This document shows positions 55,526 through 63,875 of a stretch of 64,000 nt of DNA, one piece after another. This DNA comes from Fulvivirgaceae bacterium JP3-4 (GTDB lineage Bacteria; Bacteroidota; Bacteroidia; Cytophagales; Cyclobacteriaceae): positions 124,001 to 188,000 of the forward strand of contig JARKND010000004.1 of assembly GCA_029309925.1 (NCBI GenBank). The letters are read 5' to 3'. Position 1 is the first letter of the stretch. Every line of letters begins with the position of its first letter. Below the pieces are notes generated by a model. It was not told the DNA's origin and did no database searches. It saw only the letters and a list, made by a program, of their open reading frames with translations. Made by a program: the position numbers and the translations under genes.

Positions 55526-56341
55526 ATGAATAAAAATGTGATTCAACGAAACAATGTGAAAATTTCCGGCAGCGGCAAGCAGCCTATGTTATTTGCACAT
55601 GGCTTTGGCTGTGATCAAAACATGTGGCGCTTTGTGATACCAGCGTTCGAAAAATCGTACAGGATAATCTCGTTCGATTATGTCGGTGCAGGAAAATCAG
55701 ATTTGCGCGCCTACAATTCAGAAAGGTATTCAAACCTCAATGGCTATGCGCAGGATGTACTGGAGATCTGCCGCGAGTTGGAGCTGGCGGACGTTGTTTT
55801 TGTCGGTCATTCGGTGAGCAGCATGATTGGTGTGCTGGCTGCCATAAAAGAACCACGGTATTTTGCTGATCTGATTCTCATCGGCCCTTCGCCCTGTTAC
55901 ATTAATGATGGTGAATACACCGGAGGGTTTGAACGCAAAGATATCGAGGAACTGCTCGACACCATGGATCGCAACTATATTGGCTGGGCTAACTTTCTGG
56001 CACCAGCGATCATGAAAAACGCTGACCGGCCGGAATTAAGTCAGGAACTCACCCAAAGCTTCTGCTCCACCGATCCCAGGATTGCACGCGAATTCGCTGC
56101 TGCAACTTTCTTTTCCGATAACAGGCAGGACTTGCTCAAAGTAACGACACCTTCGCTTATCCTTCAGTGCTCCGAAGATATAATCGCTCCGCTTGCTGTG
56201 GGTGATTTTCTGCACGCTCACCTGAAGAACAGTGAATTGAAAGTGATGAAAGCAACCGGGCACTGTCCACACATGAGCCACCCGGAAGAAACGATTGAGT
56301 TGATGAAGGCTTACCTGCGTGAACGAACGATACATGGATAG
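55526..56341 (+). CDS. RsbQ-family alpha/beta hydrolase (sensor module)
   Basis: The 271-residue protein strongly resembles Bacillus RsbQ and plant D14/KAI2-type hydrolases. Landmarks are FAHGFGCDQNMWRFVIPAFE, ISFDYVGAGKSDLRAYN, GYAQDVLEICRELEL, VFVGHSVSSM with S96, PSPCYINDGEYTGGFE, QCSEDIIAP with D218 and GHCPHMSHPEET with H246. The Ser-His-Asp triad is complete. RsbQ hydrolyses or binds a small hydrophobic ligand and passes the signal to a PAS domain (RsbP in Bacillus). Here the overlapping next gene supplies such a PAS domain fused to a histidine kinase. The start ATG 55526 gives the RsbQ-like N-terminus. It is cytosolic. Confidence 0.95.
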   Translation: MNKNVIQRNNVKISGSGKQPMLFAHGFGCDQNMWRFVIPAFEKSYRIISFDYVGAGKSDLRAYNSERYSNLNGYAQDVLEICRELELADVVFVGHSVSSMIGVLAAIKEPRYFADLILIGPSPCYINDGEYTGGFERKDIEELLDTMDRNYIGWANFLAPAIMKNADRPELSQELTQSFCSTDPRIAREFAAATFFSDNRQDLLKVTTPSLILQCSEDIIAPLAVGDFLHAHLKNSELKVMKATGHCPHMSHPEETIELMKAYLRERTIHG

Positions 56342-57539
56342 GTTACTCGACAATGCCCCGTGCGGCTACGTCATTTTCACCGATGAGGGGATCATCCAAT
56401 GGATGAACGGGACGTTGTTGGGTTGGCTCGGTCTGCGTAGTGAGGATGTCTTTAACAAGCATGTGGAAGTCATCTTAACGCTTCCCAGCCGGATCTTTTA
56501 CAATACTCATTTTTTTCCACTTCTAAAATTACAGGGAAAGGCGGAAGAAATTTTCCTGCAACTGAAGACAACATCAAACGAAACCGTTCCCGTGCTTGTC
56601 AACGCGGAACGAAGGCAGGAATCTGAAGCATGGTTGCACCATTGCGTCATCCTCCCTGTTCACCAGCGGCAGAAATATGAGGAGGAAATTCTAAACGCAA
56701 AACGACTGGCCGAAAAAGCGATGCAGGAGAATCTCCATCTGCAGGAATTAAAATCAACCCTTGAAACGAAATCGCTGGAACTTGAAAGGCATTACCGTAA
56801 ACAGTTTTCGCAGAATCAGAGCCTGTTGCAGTTCAGCAAAATAATTTCACACGACCTACAGGAACCTATCCACAAAATCCAACTCTTTGCCGACCGGATT
56901 CTCACAAAGGAAACTGTGTCAGCGAGAACCCACAATGACCTTCTGAAAGTTGACCGCTCTGCAGAACGCCTGAGGCAACTTACCAGAGCGCTCCAACAGT
57001 ATATCAGTATTGATGCCGAAACGGGAATGACTGACGTAAATATCAGAGATATCATCCTCGAGGCAGCAAGACAGGTGAATGAAGTGCGGAAAGTGTCGGG
57101 ATCAGAATACAATATTGTCATTGAGGATATCCCGGTCGTGACCGGCAACATGACTCAGCTCACATTACTATTCTACCACCTGCTCGACAACGCAATTCAA
57201 TTCCGCGATCCGTCACGGAAACTTGTTGTTAATGTGAAGGCCGTGACACTTGATGAAAACATTTATCACCACTCACCAGAGCGGTATAAATTCACGGAGC
57301 ATGCGCGCATATTTTTTTCAGACAACGGGATTGGGTTTGACATGCAATACCGGGATTATATCTTCAAAATTCTAAAAAAGATATCTGCATCCGATCCAGG
57401 CCTTGGTGTCGGGCTCGGGCTGATCAAAAAAATTGTCGATAACCATTCTGGTGTCATCACGGTTGATTCGGTCGTGGGTCAGGGTACGACTTTCATCATT
57501 ACCCTGCCGAAGCACCACACACAGAATTCCTTAGTTTAA
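56334..57539 (+). CDS. Cytosolic PAS-histidine kinase coupled to the RsbQ-like gene
   Basis: The product has 401 residues from ATG 56334 (overlapping the RsbQ-like stop by 8 nt); a GTG at 56319 would add five. An N-terminal PAS domain (LLDNAPCGYVIFTDEGIIQW to about 115) is followed by a coiled coil, the H-box FSKIISHDLQEPIHKIQLF with H173, and a HATPase domain with FYHLLDNAIQF, FSDNGIGFD and GLGVGLGLIKKIV. There is no membrane segment. In Bacillus, RsbQ signals to a PAS-PP2C phosphatase (RsbP); here the same sensing pair has a kinase output, the receiver probably being the divergent CheY-like protein. The architecture is of the type known for RsbQ/PAS modules with varied outputs. Confidence 0.93.
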   Translation: MDRLLDNAPCGYVIFTDEGIIQWMNGTLLGWLGLRSEDVFNKHVEVILTLPSRIFYNTHFFPLLKLQGKAEEIFLQLKTTSNETVPVLVNAERRQESEAWLHHCVILPVHQRQKYEEEILNAKRLAEKAMQENLHLQELKSTLETKSLELERHYRKQFSQNQSLLQFSKIISHDLQEPIHKIQLFADRILTKETVSARTHNDLLKVDRSAERLRQLTRALQQYISIDAETGMTDVNIRDIILEAARQVNEVRKVSGSEYNIVIEDIPVVTGNMTQLTLLFYHLLDNAIQFRDPSRKLVVNVKAVTLDENIYHHSPERYKFTEHARIFFSDNGIGFDMQYRDYIFKILKKISASDPGLGVGLGLIKKIVDNHSGVITVDSVVGQGTTFIITLPKHHTQNSLV

Positions 57540-57580
57540 GGCGTCTCAAACTACGACCCGATCATATCGTGCAAGAATTG

Positions 57581-57612
57581 TTTTGAAATCTTAACCCGGG
57601 TTTGTATATTTC
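57581..57612 (+). promoter_or_regulatory. Near-consensus promoter of the secreted two-domain protein
   Basis: TTTTG (57581-57585) is followed after 19 nt by TATATTTC (57605-57612), one mismatch from TAnnTTTG. The leader to the ATG at 57716 would be about 95 nt. Confidence 0.5.
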
Positions 57613-57715
57613 TTTTCACAACGCGAAAATCCCTCCCGCCTGAGATGTGTTGTTCCAACGGAAGGCCTTGAACGCTGTCTGAAAGCGACTTTCTTAAACG
57701 TTCAAATAAAACCCC

Positions 57716-58534
57716 ATGAAAATCTCTTCCAGCCTAAGGCAGCGAGGAAACAAGGTTTCTTTGCTGTTGCTCTCCGCCATCCTTTTGTCAACAATCTCGT
57801 TGGCACAAACCCAAACCCCAGTCTTTGTTCGTGTAGTACTTCAAAAAGTTCATCCTGGCAAGGAAGCCGACTTTGAAAAATTTATGAAGGAAACGATGAA
57901 GCCGGTGCACGAACTCAGAAAGAAGAAAGGAAAGATTACTAACTGGCGATTGTACAGAGTTCATTTCACCGGTGCAAATGATGAGTACAACTATGTGAGT
58001 GTTAACTATTATAATTCATGGCCGCAGACGCAGGCAAATGATGACTGGCCAGCTTTGATGAAAGAAGCGGATGCAAAAGCAGATCCTGTCGCGCTTGGCG
58101 CAAGATTCAATGAAATGAGAACCATTGTTCGTCAAATGCTTTATTACCGCCAGGAGACGGTAACTCCGAAGACACCAGTGGTGCCTAAGTTTGTGATGAT
58201 CGATTTTATGAAAGTGAGACCCGGCATGATGGAAGCGTACATGGCTGTCGAAAAAGACTGGAAAGCATTCCATCAAAACCTTGCAGATAATGGTAAGGCT
58301 GCTGGCTGGGGACTCTGGTCACTCGTGCTGCCATCGGGCAGTGCACGCACGCATGACTTCGTCACCAGCAATGGCTACAGCGCTTATGCGCAGGTTGGTG
58401 ATATTGACTACGCTGCAACATTCAAAGCCGTGTACCCATCAAGAGACCCTCAGGCTGAATTTGACCGTGCCGACAAAGCCCGCGATCTCGTCAAAAGTGA
58501 ACTGTGGGAACTGATCATGGGATTGGATCAATAA
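57716..58534 (+). CDS. Secreted protein with two ferredoxin-like (dimeric alpha-beta barrel) domains
   Basis: The 272-residue protein has a signal peptide (VSLLLLSAILLSTISLAQ) and two related halves. Each half begins with a strand plus a 'xVxPGxEAxxxxxE' motif: VVLQKVHPGKEADFEKFMKE (about 40-59) and VMIDFMKVRPGMMEAYMAVE (about 160-179). This resembles NIPSNAP/monooxygenase-type dimeric alpha-beta barrels, here duplicated in one chain. No catalytic residues or cofactor motif can be pointed to. It is expected in the periplasm. It converges on the SRPBCC gene with a structured spacer between them. Confidence 0.78.
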   Translation: MKISSSLRQRGNKVSLLLLSAILLSTISLAQTQTPVFVRVVLQKVHPGKEADFEKFMKETMKPVHELRKKKGKITNWRLYRVHFTGANDEYNYVSVNYYNSWPQTQANDDWPALMKEADAKADPVALGARFNEMRTIVRQMLYYRQETVTPKTPVVPKFVMIDFMKVRPGMMEAYMAVEKDWKAFHQNLADNGKAAGWGLWSLVLPSGSARTHDFVTSNGYSAYAQVGDIDYAATFKAVYPSRDPQAEFDRADKARDLVKSELWELIMGLDQ

Positions 58535-58542
58535 GAACAAAC

Positions 58543-58612
58543 GTCTCAGCAAAGCATCTCTCCCCGTCTTGCTAACATACAGCTTGTAACGGGAACAGTG
58601 CTTTGCTGAGAC
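58543..58612. repeat. Long interrupted hairpin between convergent genes
   Basis: A perfect 14-bp outer stem GTCTCAGCAAAGCA (58543-58556) / TGCTTTGCTGAGAC (58599-58612) encloses a second 5-bp stem CCCGT (58563-58567) / ACGGG (58589-58593). It fills most of the 92-nt gap between the two stop codons. No proper T-run follows on either side, so it may be a terminator of unusual form or an mRNA end protector. Confidence 0.6.
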
Positions 58613-58626
58613 TATTTCACTAACCA

Positions 58627-59067
58627 CTATCTGCGTTCGAGATAAGCTTTCAACGTCTCCGAAACTATCGGCCATGCCTGACGTACTGCTTCGTAATACC
58701 AGTCCCAATGCTCCCCCTGCTGATAGCCATCCTGACAGATATACACCTGTGTTTTTGTTTCATCGAGTTGTCGTGCTTCGATAATCAATCTCATCGGTCC
58801 GAGCAACGCACGCTCCGGATTCATGTAGACGAAATTATCCACGACCAATCTTTCATTTGGACGAAAGTCACCGATGGTTCCGGTTGATACAAATCCGAAA
58901 CCTTTTTCAGAAATATTCCACGCAAGGGCATACATGCCACCAACCTTCTTCTCTATCAATGACCGCTCAACATTCCACCAGCCACGAAGCATATCAGAAT
59001 CTGTAAATGCACCAATTACCAATGCAGGTGTCGTCTTGATTGTGATCGATACTTCAACTTTACGCAT
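58627..59067 (-). CDS. SRPBCC (AHSA1/START-like) protein
   Basis: The 146-residue protein begins at ATG 59067; an earlier in-frame start (59157) adds 30 residues with no conserved feature. It has the typical opening VEVSITIKTTPALVIGAFTD, then MLRGWWNVERSLIEKKVGGMYALAW, a central beta sheet, and a C-terminal helix ending LKAYLERR. Such proteins form a hydrophobic pocket for lipids or co-chaperone contacts. It is cytosolic; ligand unknown. A TAATTTTG element on the minus strand at 59079-59086 may be its -7 box, giving a near-leaderless message. Confidence 0.85.
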   Translation of the reverse strand: MRKVEVSITIKTTPALVIGAFTDSDMLRGWWNVERSLIEKKVGGMYALAWNISEKGFGFVSTGTIGDFRPNERLVVDNFVYMNPERALLGPMRLIIEARQLDETKTQVYICQDGYQQGEHWDWYYEAVRQAWPIVSETLKAYLERR

Positions 59068-59120
59068 ATTGAGTTGTGCAAAATTAAAATATTTTCGGCT
59101 GGACTGCGATTGAAAACAAG

Positions 59121-59163
59121 AAACCCCATGTGACGACTCCCCTTGAGCCGCCAACACGGGGTT
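59121..59163 (-). terminator. Possible weak terminator of the large PKD-esterase gene
   Basis: On the minus strand AACCCC and GGGGTT arms (with additional partial pairing beside them) flank about 30 nt and are followed by TTCTTGTTTTC. The loop is long, so this is tentative. Confidence 0.35.
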
Positions 59164-59207
59164 CTGGTTAACAGTTTAAACTTTACTTAACTCTAACTTT
59201 CTTTATT

Positions 59208-59300
59208 TCGCGGCCTTGTCTTTTTTGCCTTGGCTTTTGATTTTTGGTCTTTGGAACTTGGATTTTGGTCTTTGGATCTTGGATTTTCCCTCTTGGCTCC
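59208..59300. repeat. Low-complexity intergenic repeat of TTTGGTCTTTGGAACTTGG-like words
   Basis: The words TTTTGGTCTTTGGA and CTTGGATTTTGG recur several times over about 90 nt just after the stop of the 59308 gene. The stretch is non-coding, T/G-rich on the plus strand, and looks like a dispersed intergenic repeat. It is distinct from the GGCAATAGG family at the left end of the window. Confidence 0.55.
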
Positions 59301-59307
59301 TGCCCTG

Positions 59308-62049
59308 TTACCTCACATAAACTTTCCCACTCTCCATGCGCTTACCCTGACGGATAACATTGTAAATGTATAGTCCGCTATGGTTCATCACCTCGCGCTG
59401 ACTTGTTGCTGACCAGTTGCCGGCATAAATCCGTTCTCCTGCCTCGTTGAAGACAATTACCGTTGCAGCTTCAAGCTGAGATTCGGAGAGGTCACCCAAA
59501 ATCTTCTCTTCCTCTGATTCCATTACAAGAACCTCGGCTTCTTCGGCTGCAAAGTTCGCTGCAGCGGTTGAAAGATCCTGAACAACGAGTTTCATATCAT
59601 CGTAACGCGTTCCTCCGGCATTGTCCTTTACGGTAATTCGAAACACATACGTTCCTGCAATGAGATTGTAAGCCCAGAGTTTCAGGGTTGTCACATTGCT
59701 CATGGGAGCTGCAGGGCCAGAGATCTGCGTCCATTGGATTGATGCGATTGTTCCGTCTGAATCTGAAGCCGATCCCACGATTGTAATCGCTTTCGTTGGA
59801 AGGGTGATTGTTTTGTCTGAACCCGCAGAAACTGTTGGGAGAATATTCGGTGTCGGCTCCGGGGCAACAACGAGTTTTACATCATCATAGGCAGAAGTTC
59901 CCTTGTCGTCTGTCACAGTGAGGCGGAATGAATAGGTTCCCTCCACCAGGTTAGATGCGAATAGGCTTGACGTGGCAGCGTTGCTCAATGAGGCTGTGGG
60001 GCCTGCAATTTTCGTCCAGTTATAAGACGCTATTGTTCCGTCTGAATCAGTTCCAGAGCCAACGATCGTGATCGACCGCGTTGGCAACGTAATCGTTTTA
60101 TCAGGACCGGCATTGGCAACAGGAGCTACATTCGGATACGTTGTCTGCGTTGACTCGCTCTTCACGGTGAGGATCATGTCATCCGAACTTTTACCACCGA
60201 GATTATCGGTAACGGTGAGGCGGAAGGAATAAACGCCCTCCACAAGATTGTAAGCCCAAAGCTTTGATGTTGTCGCATTGCTCATGGACGCAGCAGGACC
60301 GGAAATTTTTGTCCAGGCGTATGAAGCGATTGTACCATCTGCATCAGTTGCAGATCCAACAATTGTGATTGCCTTTGTGGGCAGTGTTATCGTCTTGTCC
60401 AGACCAGCCTTCGCCACCGGTGCTATGTTATTTGTCGGGGCAGGATTTACTGTCACTGTTACATCATCAGACTTTTGACCGCCATCGTCATCAGTGGCAG
60501 TTACGCGGAATATATAAGTGTCCTGTCCTAATGCTGAAAGCGCCAGTCTAGCTGTATTTGCACCTGTAAGCGTAGCTGTGCCTCCGGAGACTTTTGTCCA
60601 GGCAACGGAAGCAATTGTGCCATCACTGTCTGTTACAGTTGCAGTGAGGGAAAGTGAACTTGTCGGAAGGGTAATGGTTCTATCCGGTCCAGCACTGACA
60701 GACGGCAATGCGTTTGGCGCAGGGTTCACTGTTACCGTCACGTCATCTGATTTTGTCGCACCTGCGTTGTCAGTTACGGTGACACGGAACACGTATGAAC
60801 CTTCAACCATAGCTGTTGTCGACAATGTTGAAGAGGACGTGCCCGTGAGTGTTGCTGTGCTTCCGGAAACTTTTGTCCATGCATAGGATGCAATGGTGCC
60901 ATCACTATCACTGGCAGTGGCGGTGATCGAAGTCGAGTTAATGGGAAGTGTGATCGTCTTGTCGGCACCAGCGCTCACCGTTGGCAGTGTATTCTGGTAT
61001 GTGCTGCTCACATTTATTTTCACATAATCAGAATCGGTTATGCCGGCATTATCAGTAACCTTGAGACGAAACGTATACGTGCCCGTCACAAGATTCGAGA
61101 GTGCAAGCGCTGATGTGGCGCTGTTGGCAAGACTTGCTGTATTGGGGCCGCTCAGTTGTTCCCACAGATAACCAACGATGCTTCCATCAGCATCTGTCCC
61201 CGATCCAGTCAGCGTTGTTCCACCAGGAGCTACATTCTTGTCAGGACCAGCATTTGCAACCGGAACCTTCGAGCCTTTTTTAGTTGTATTGGTAAACGAG
61301 GTAATCCACTGATAGAGGTTCGGATTGTGAACTGAGTTGTCAGTCTTGTAGGCTTTAGACCAGGCGTTGTGGTTGACACCAGGATAGAGTGTCATTTTTG
61401 CGAGCGGACTTGGAGCTGGCACACACGCGTTGATCGCATTCACCATGTTTACACTTCGCGAATAAGGCACGGTCGTGTCTGAGTCACCATGGAATGCCCA
61501 GACCGGTACATTCTCTGCAGCGATGCCGCAGGCCTTTGTCGGGGAGTTGTATCCACCGCAGACCGGAGCGATGGCTGCAAAAAGTTCAGGATAATCCTGA
61601 GCAGTCACCCACGTTCCACCGCCACCAAGGCTGAGGCCGGTCAAATAGATTCTTCGTTCGTCAATCCTTAAGTATGTTTTGATATGGTTGATAACCTCCA
61701 CTACATAAGATGATGGCCAGGTGCCGTAATTGTCTTTCAATTGTGGTGAAATGAGAATGAAGGGGAATTGTGTTCCATTCTTCACATACATCGGAGGCCC
61801 GAGCTTCGCCACTTCATAAATACTCGCCTCCAGTTTCACAGGGTCAGTGGTGTTTGGGCCACGTTCACCAACGCCATGGAGGAAAATCATCACCGGGTAC
61901 TTATCAGAATTGTTCGCATAACCCTGGGGTAGGTACTCGTAGTAAGCGATGGTAGAAGGTTTCGTTGTTTTAAATACTTGTTGCGCCTGAAGAGCAGTTG
62001 CAAAAACGGTTAACGTTAGACAAAACAGAATTTTTGCAGCGTGTCTCAT
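59308..62049 (-). CDS. Secreted esterase-like hydrolase with six PKD-like domains and type IX sorting domain
   Basis: The 913-residue protein has a signal peptide (ILFCLTLTVFATALQAQ) and an N-terminal esterase/depolymerase-type domain (YLPQGYANN, IFLHGVGERGP, nucleophile S140 in YLTGLSLGGGG, histidine in YPGVNHNAW). Six PKD/REJ-like domains follow (each opening like VSAGxDKTITLPT, with a TDSDGTIASYxWTK core). The type A type IX sorting domain covers about the last 70 residues (VIVFNEAGERIYAGNW to GLYIYNV and SGKVYVR). It is exported and attached at the surface. It is the larger paralogue of the gene at 49981, which shares the catalytic half but has two PKD domains and no sorting domain. The substrate is unknown. 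Confidence 0.93.
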   Translation of the reverse strand: MRHAAKILFCLTLTVFATALQAQQVFKTTKPSTIAYYEYLPQGYANNSDKYPVMIFLHGVGERGPNTTDPVKLEASIYEVAKLGPPMYVKNGTQFPFILISPQLKDNYGTWPSSYVVEVINHIKTYLRIDERRIYLTGLSLGGGGTWVTAQDYPELFAAIAPVCGGYNSPTKACGIAAENVPVWAFHGDSDTTVPYSRSVNMVNAINACVPAPSPLAKMTLYPGVNHNAWSKAYKTDNSVHNPNLYQWITSFTNTTKKGSKVPVANAGPDKNVAPGGTTLTGSGTDADGSIVGYLWEQLSGPNTASLANSATSALALSNLVTGTYTFRLKVTDNAGITDSDYVKINVSSTYQNTLPTVSAGADKTITLPINSTSITATASDSDGTIASYAWTKVSGSTATLTGTSSSTLSTTAMVEGSYVFRVTVTDNAGATKSDDVTVTVNPAPNALPSVSAGPDRTITLPTSSLSLTATVTDSDGTIASVAWTKVSGGTATLTGANTARLALSALGQDTYIFRVTATDDDGGQKSDDVTVTVNPAPTNNIAPVAKAGLDKTITLPTKAITIVGSATDADGTIASYAWTKISGPAASMSNATTSKLWAYNLVEGVYSFRLTVTDNLGGKSSDDMILTVKSESTQTTYPNVAPVANAGPDKTITLPTRSITIVGSGTDSDGTIASYNWTKIAGPTASLSNAATSSLFASNLVEGTYSFRLTVTDDKGTSAYDDVKLVVAPEPTPNILPTVSAGSDKTITLPTKAITIVGSASDSDGTIASIQWTQISGPAAPMSNVTTLKLWAYNLIAGTYVFRITVKDNAGGTRYDDMKLVVQDLSTAAANFAAEEAEVLVMESEEEKILGDLSESQLEAATVIVFNEAGERIYAGNWSATSQREVMNHSGLYIYNVIRQGKRMESGKVYVR

Positions 62050-62579
62050 GCTCCATCAGGTTTAATCAGGTTGGTAAATAAAGGCGGGGCGATCTTCAGG
62101 TCAATCGTTCCCGATCTGTAATTGCTTACACTACAAAAGTGCAGCAATAGAAATTTTTTTTTCTTTTACTCTGGGTAGTAAGGGCTCGTCTGTAAGAATT
62201 TTTAAAATGTCGGAAGTTGATCGACTAGAATCAGAAAGCAACGGAGCGGCCATACGCGAATTGATGCGTCACGCTGATTTTCGACTGCCGGTTAAGTGAA
62301 CGTTATCGGCCGATGAGTTACATGATCGTCCGGAGAGATCCGATTACTTTTGGATTGTCAAAAAGTATTAACATACGATACTGCCGCTTCATTGCCTTCC
62401 GAACGTTCCCTTCTGTAGTGCCGTTTCCCCAGTCTCATGAAACCATGGATGTAATTTTTTAATACAGTTTTAAGAAACTTTATTTCTTCTTTTAAAATTT
62501 ACGGCTGTTCCTTAGCTGAACTACACGGCTGTCGCTTCCTAAAGAATTGATATTTCGGCTGAATGTGTGAAAAGGAACT
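62050..62579. other. 530-nt intergenic region without supported gene
   Basis: No gene, structured RNA or repeat can be supported. The only open frames are very short, for example a 30-codon frame from 62208 that is indistinguishable from chance. Direction of transcription on both sides is leftward, so promoters of the large esterase gene should lie in the left part, but no good -33/-7 pair is visible. Confidence 0.4.
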
Positions 62580-63719
62580 TTACTCTCGGGATTTCGGTGA
62601 TTTCTTTTTTGTGCCGATGTGAAGTTTCTCTTTCACCCAGAGGGTAATTTTTGAAGGCTTTTTTGCATCGGGATCGCCAATCACAAAGCCGATTGGCTTC
62701 AATGGCTCGACATGATCACAGATAATTTTGATGATGCCCATCATTGGAAGGAACAGTATCATACCTGCCACGCCCCAGATCATACCGCCCGCGATGATGC
62801 TTAGAATGGACGTCAGCGCGCTGAGGCTCACCTCTCCACCGACAATATTGGGTTCAATGAAATAATTGTCCATCGTTTGGATCACGAACATAACGAGCAC
62901 CGCCATCAGGGCCGGCTGCATGGAGTCTTCCGTAACGAGAGCCATGAAGACTGGAAATAATCCTCCAAGCACAGTTCCTACATACGGTATGAGGGTAAGG
63001 AGTGCCGCAACGCCTGCCAGCAAAATGGCGTTTTTAATTCCAACGATGCTCAATCCTATAGAATAGAGAATCCAGATAATAGTAATGGACATTGCCCGAC
63101 CCGTGAGATACTTCTGGGAAACTGTGCTGATGTCGTTCACCACTTTCTTTACCTTTCCCTCGTCTTCATCCTTATAAAGTCGTAGAAAGAACGATTCGTA
63201 TTTCTCTTTGCTGAAGATAAACAGGAAAGTAAAAACCAACGTAAGGATAATTCCAGCGACAGCGGAAGTAATGCCGGACAGCACGCGCGTCACCATGCTG
63301 CCGCCTTTCTTCGACTGCGACTGCGACTCCTGTGCTTTCTTAGCCTGCTCTTTTACAACTTCCTCCTGACGCTTTTCGGAAACACCATATCGTTTCTCAA
63401 TGTAATCCTGCCCCTTTGCAATCATCTCGGTGCCCTTCTGCTTGATCTTGTCAATGTCTTTTCCAAAAGTTGCAATCTGCGCCCCGATGATAAGCACCAT
63501 TCCTACGACTACAGCCGCCAGGATCAGTACACAACTTAAAGTTGAAAGCGCTCGTGGGAATCCCCAAGAGTCCAGTTTCCTGCACAACGGGGCCATCAGC
63601 ATCGCAAGCATTGCTGCGAATACGATAGGTATGATAAAACTTCTTCCGAAGTACATCACTACCACAGCCAACACAAAAAAGAAAAGATACTGATTAACGC
63701 GTCCGAAAATTTCTTTCAT
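62580..63719 (-). CDS. AI-2E family transporter (PerM-like)
   Basis: The 379-residue membrane protein (from ATG 63719; a GTG at 63758 adds 13 residues) has paired hydrophobic helices (YLFFFVLAVVVMYFG, FAAMLAMLMAPLCRKL, LSCVLILAAVVVGMVLIIG) and a charged periplasmic or cytosolic segment rich in lysine, glutamate and serine (about 125-155). The family's C-terminal part follows, with LTLIPYVGTVLGGLFPVFMA, the strongly conserved PYVG. The family includes the AI-2 exporter TqsA and others whose substrates are unknown; AI-2 export is not implied. The C-terminus is basic (KKKSPKSRE). Confidence 0.92.
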   Translation of the reverse strand: MKEIFGRVNQYLFFFVLAVVVMYFGRSFIIPIVFAAMLAMLMAPLCRKLDSWGFPRALSTLSCVLILAAVVVGMVLIIGAQIATFGKDIDKIKQKGTEMIAKGQDYIEKRYGVSEKRQEEVVKEQAKKAQESQSQSKKGGSMVTRVLSGITSAVAGIILTLVFTFLFIFSKEKYESFFLRLYKDEDEGKVKKVVNDISTVSQKYLTGRAMSITIIWILYSIGLSIVGIKNAILLAGVAALLTLIPYVGTVLGGLFPVFMALVTEDSMQPALMAVLVMFVIQTMDNYFIEPNIVGGEVSLSALTSILSIIAGGMIWGVAGMILFLPMMGIIKIICDHVEPLKPIGFVIGDPDAKKPSKITLWVKEKLHIGTKKKSPKSRE

Positions 63720-63875
63720 ACCGATGTAAAACTCATCAGTATGTTCATAAAAAGTCACTCCAACCGATCAGGCCCGAAAAAACAGTGCAACAAAATGCTG
63801 TGACACGAAAAAAAGCTGAATGACGCGAGGTCTGGCTTCGTCTTTTCTTAACTGGCGTAGATTTCTTTACCCACC

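Noticed and set aside
62208-62300. 30-codon ORF (MSEVDRLESESNG...) in the largest intergenic region
   Set aside because: Too short to separate from chance, and no ribosome-binding site or neighbour supports it.
62580-63719. Calling the AI-2E family protein an autoinducer-2 exporter
   Set aside because: The family is broad and most members do not transport AI-2; nothing here supports that substrate.
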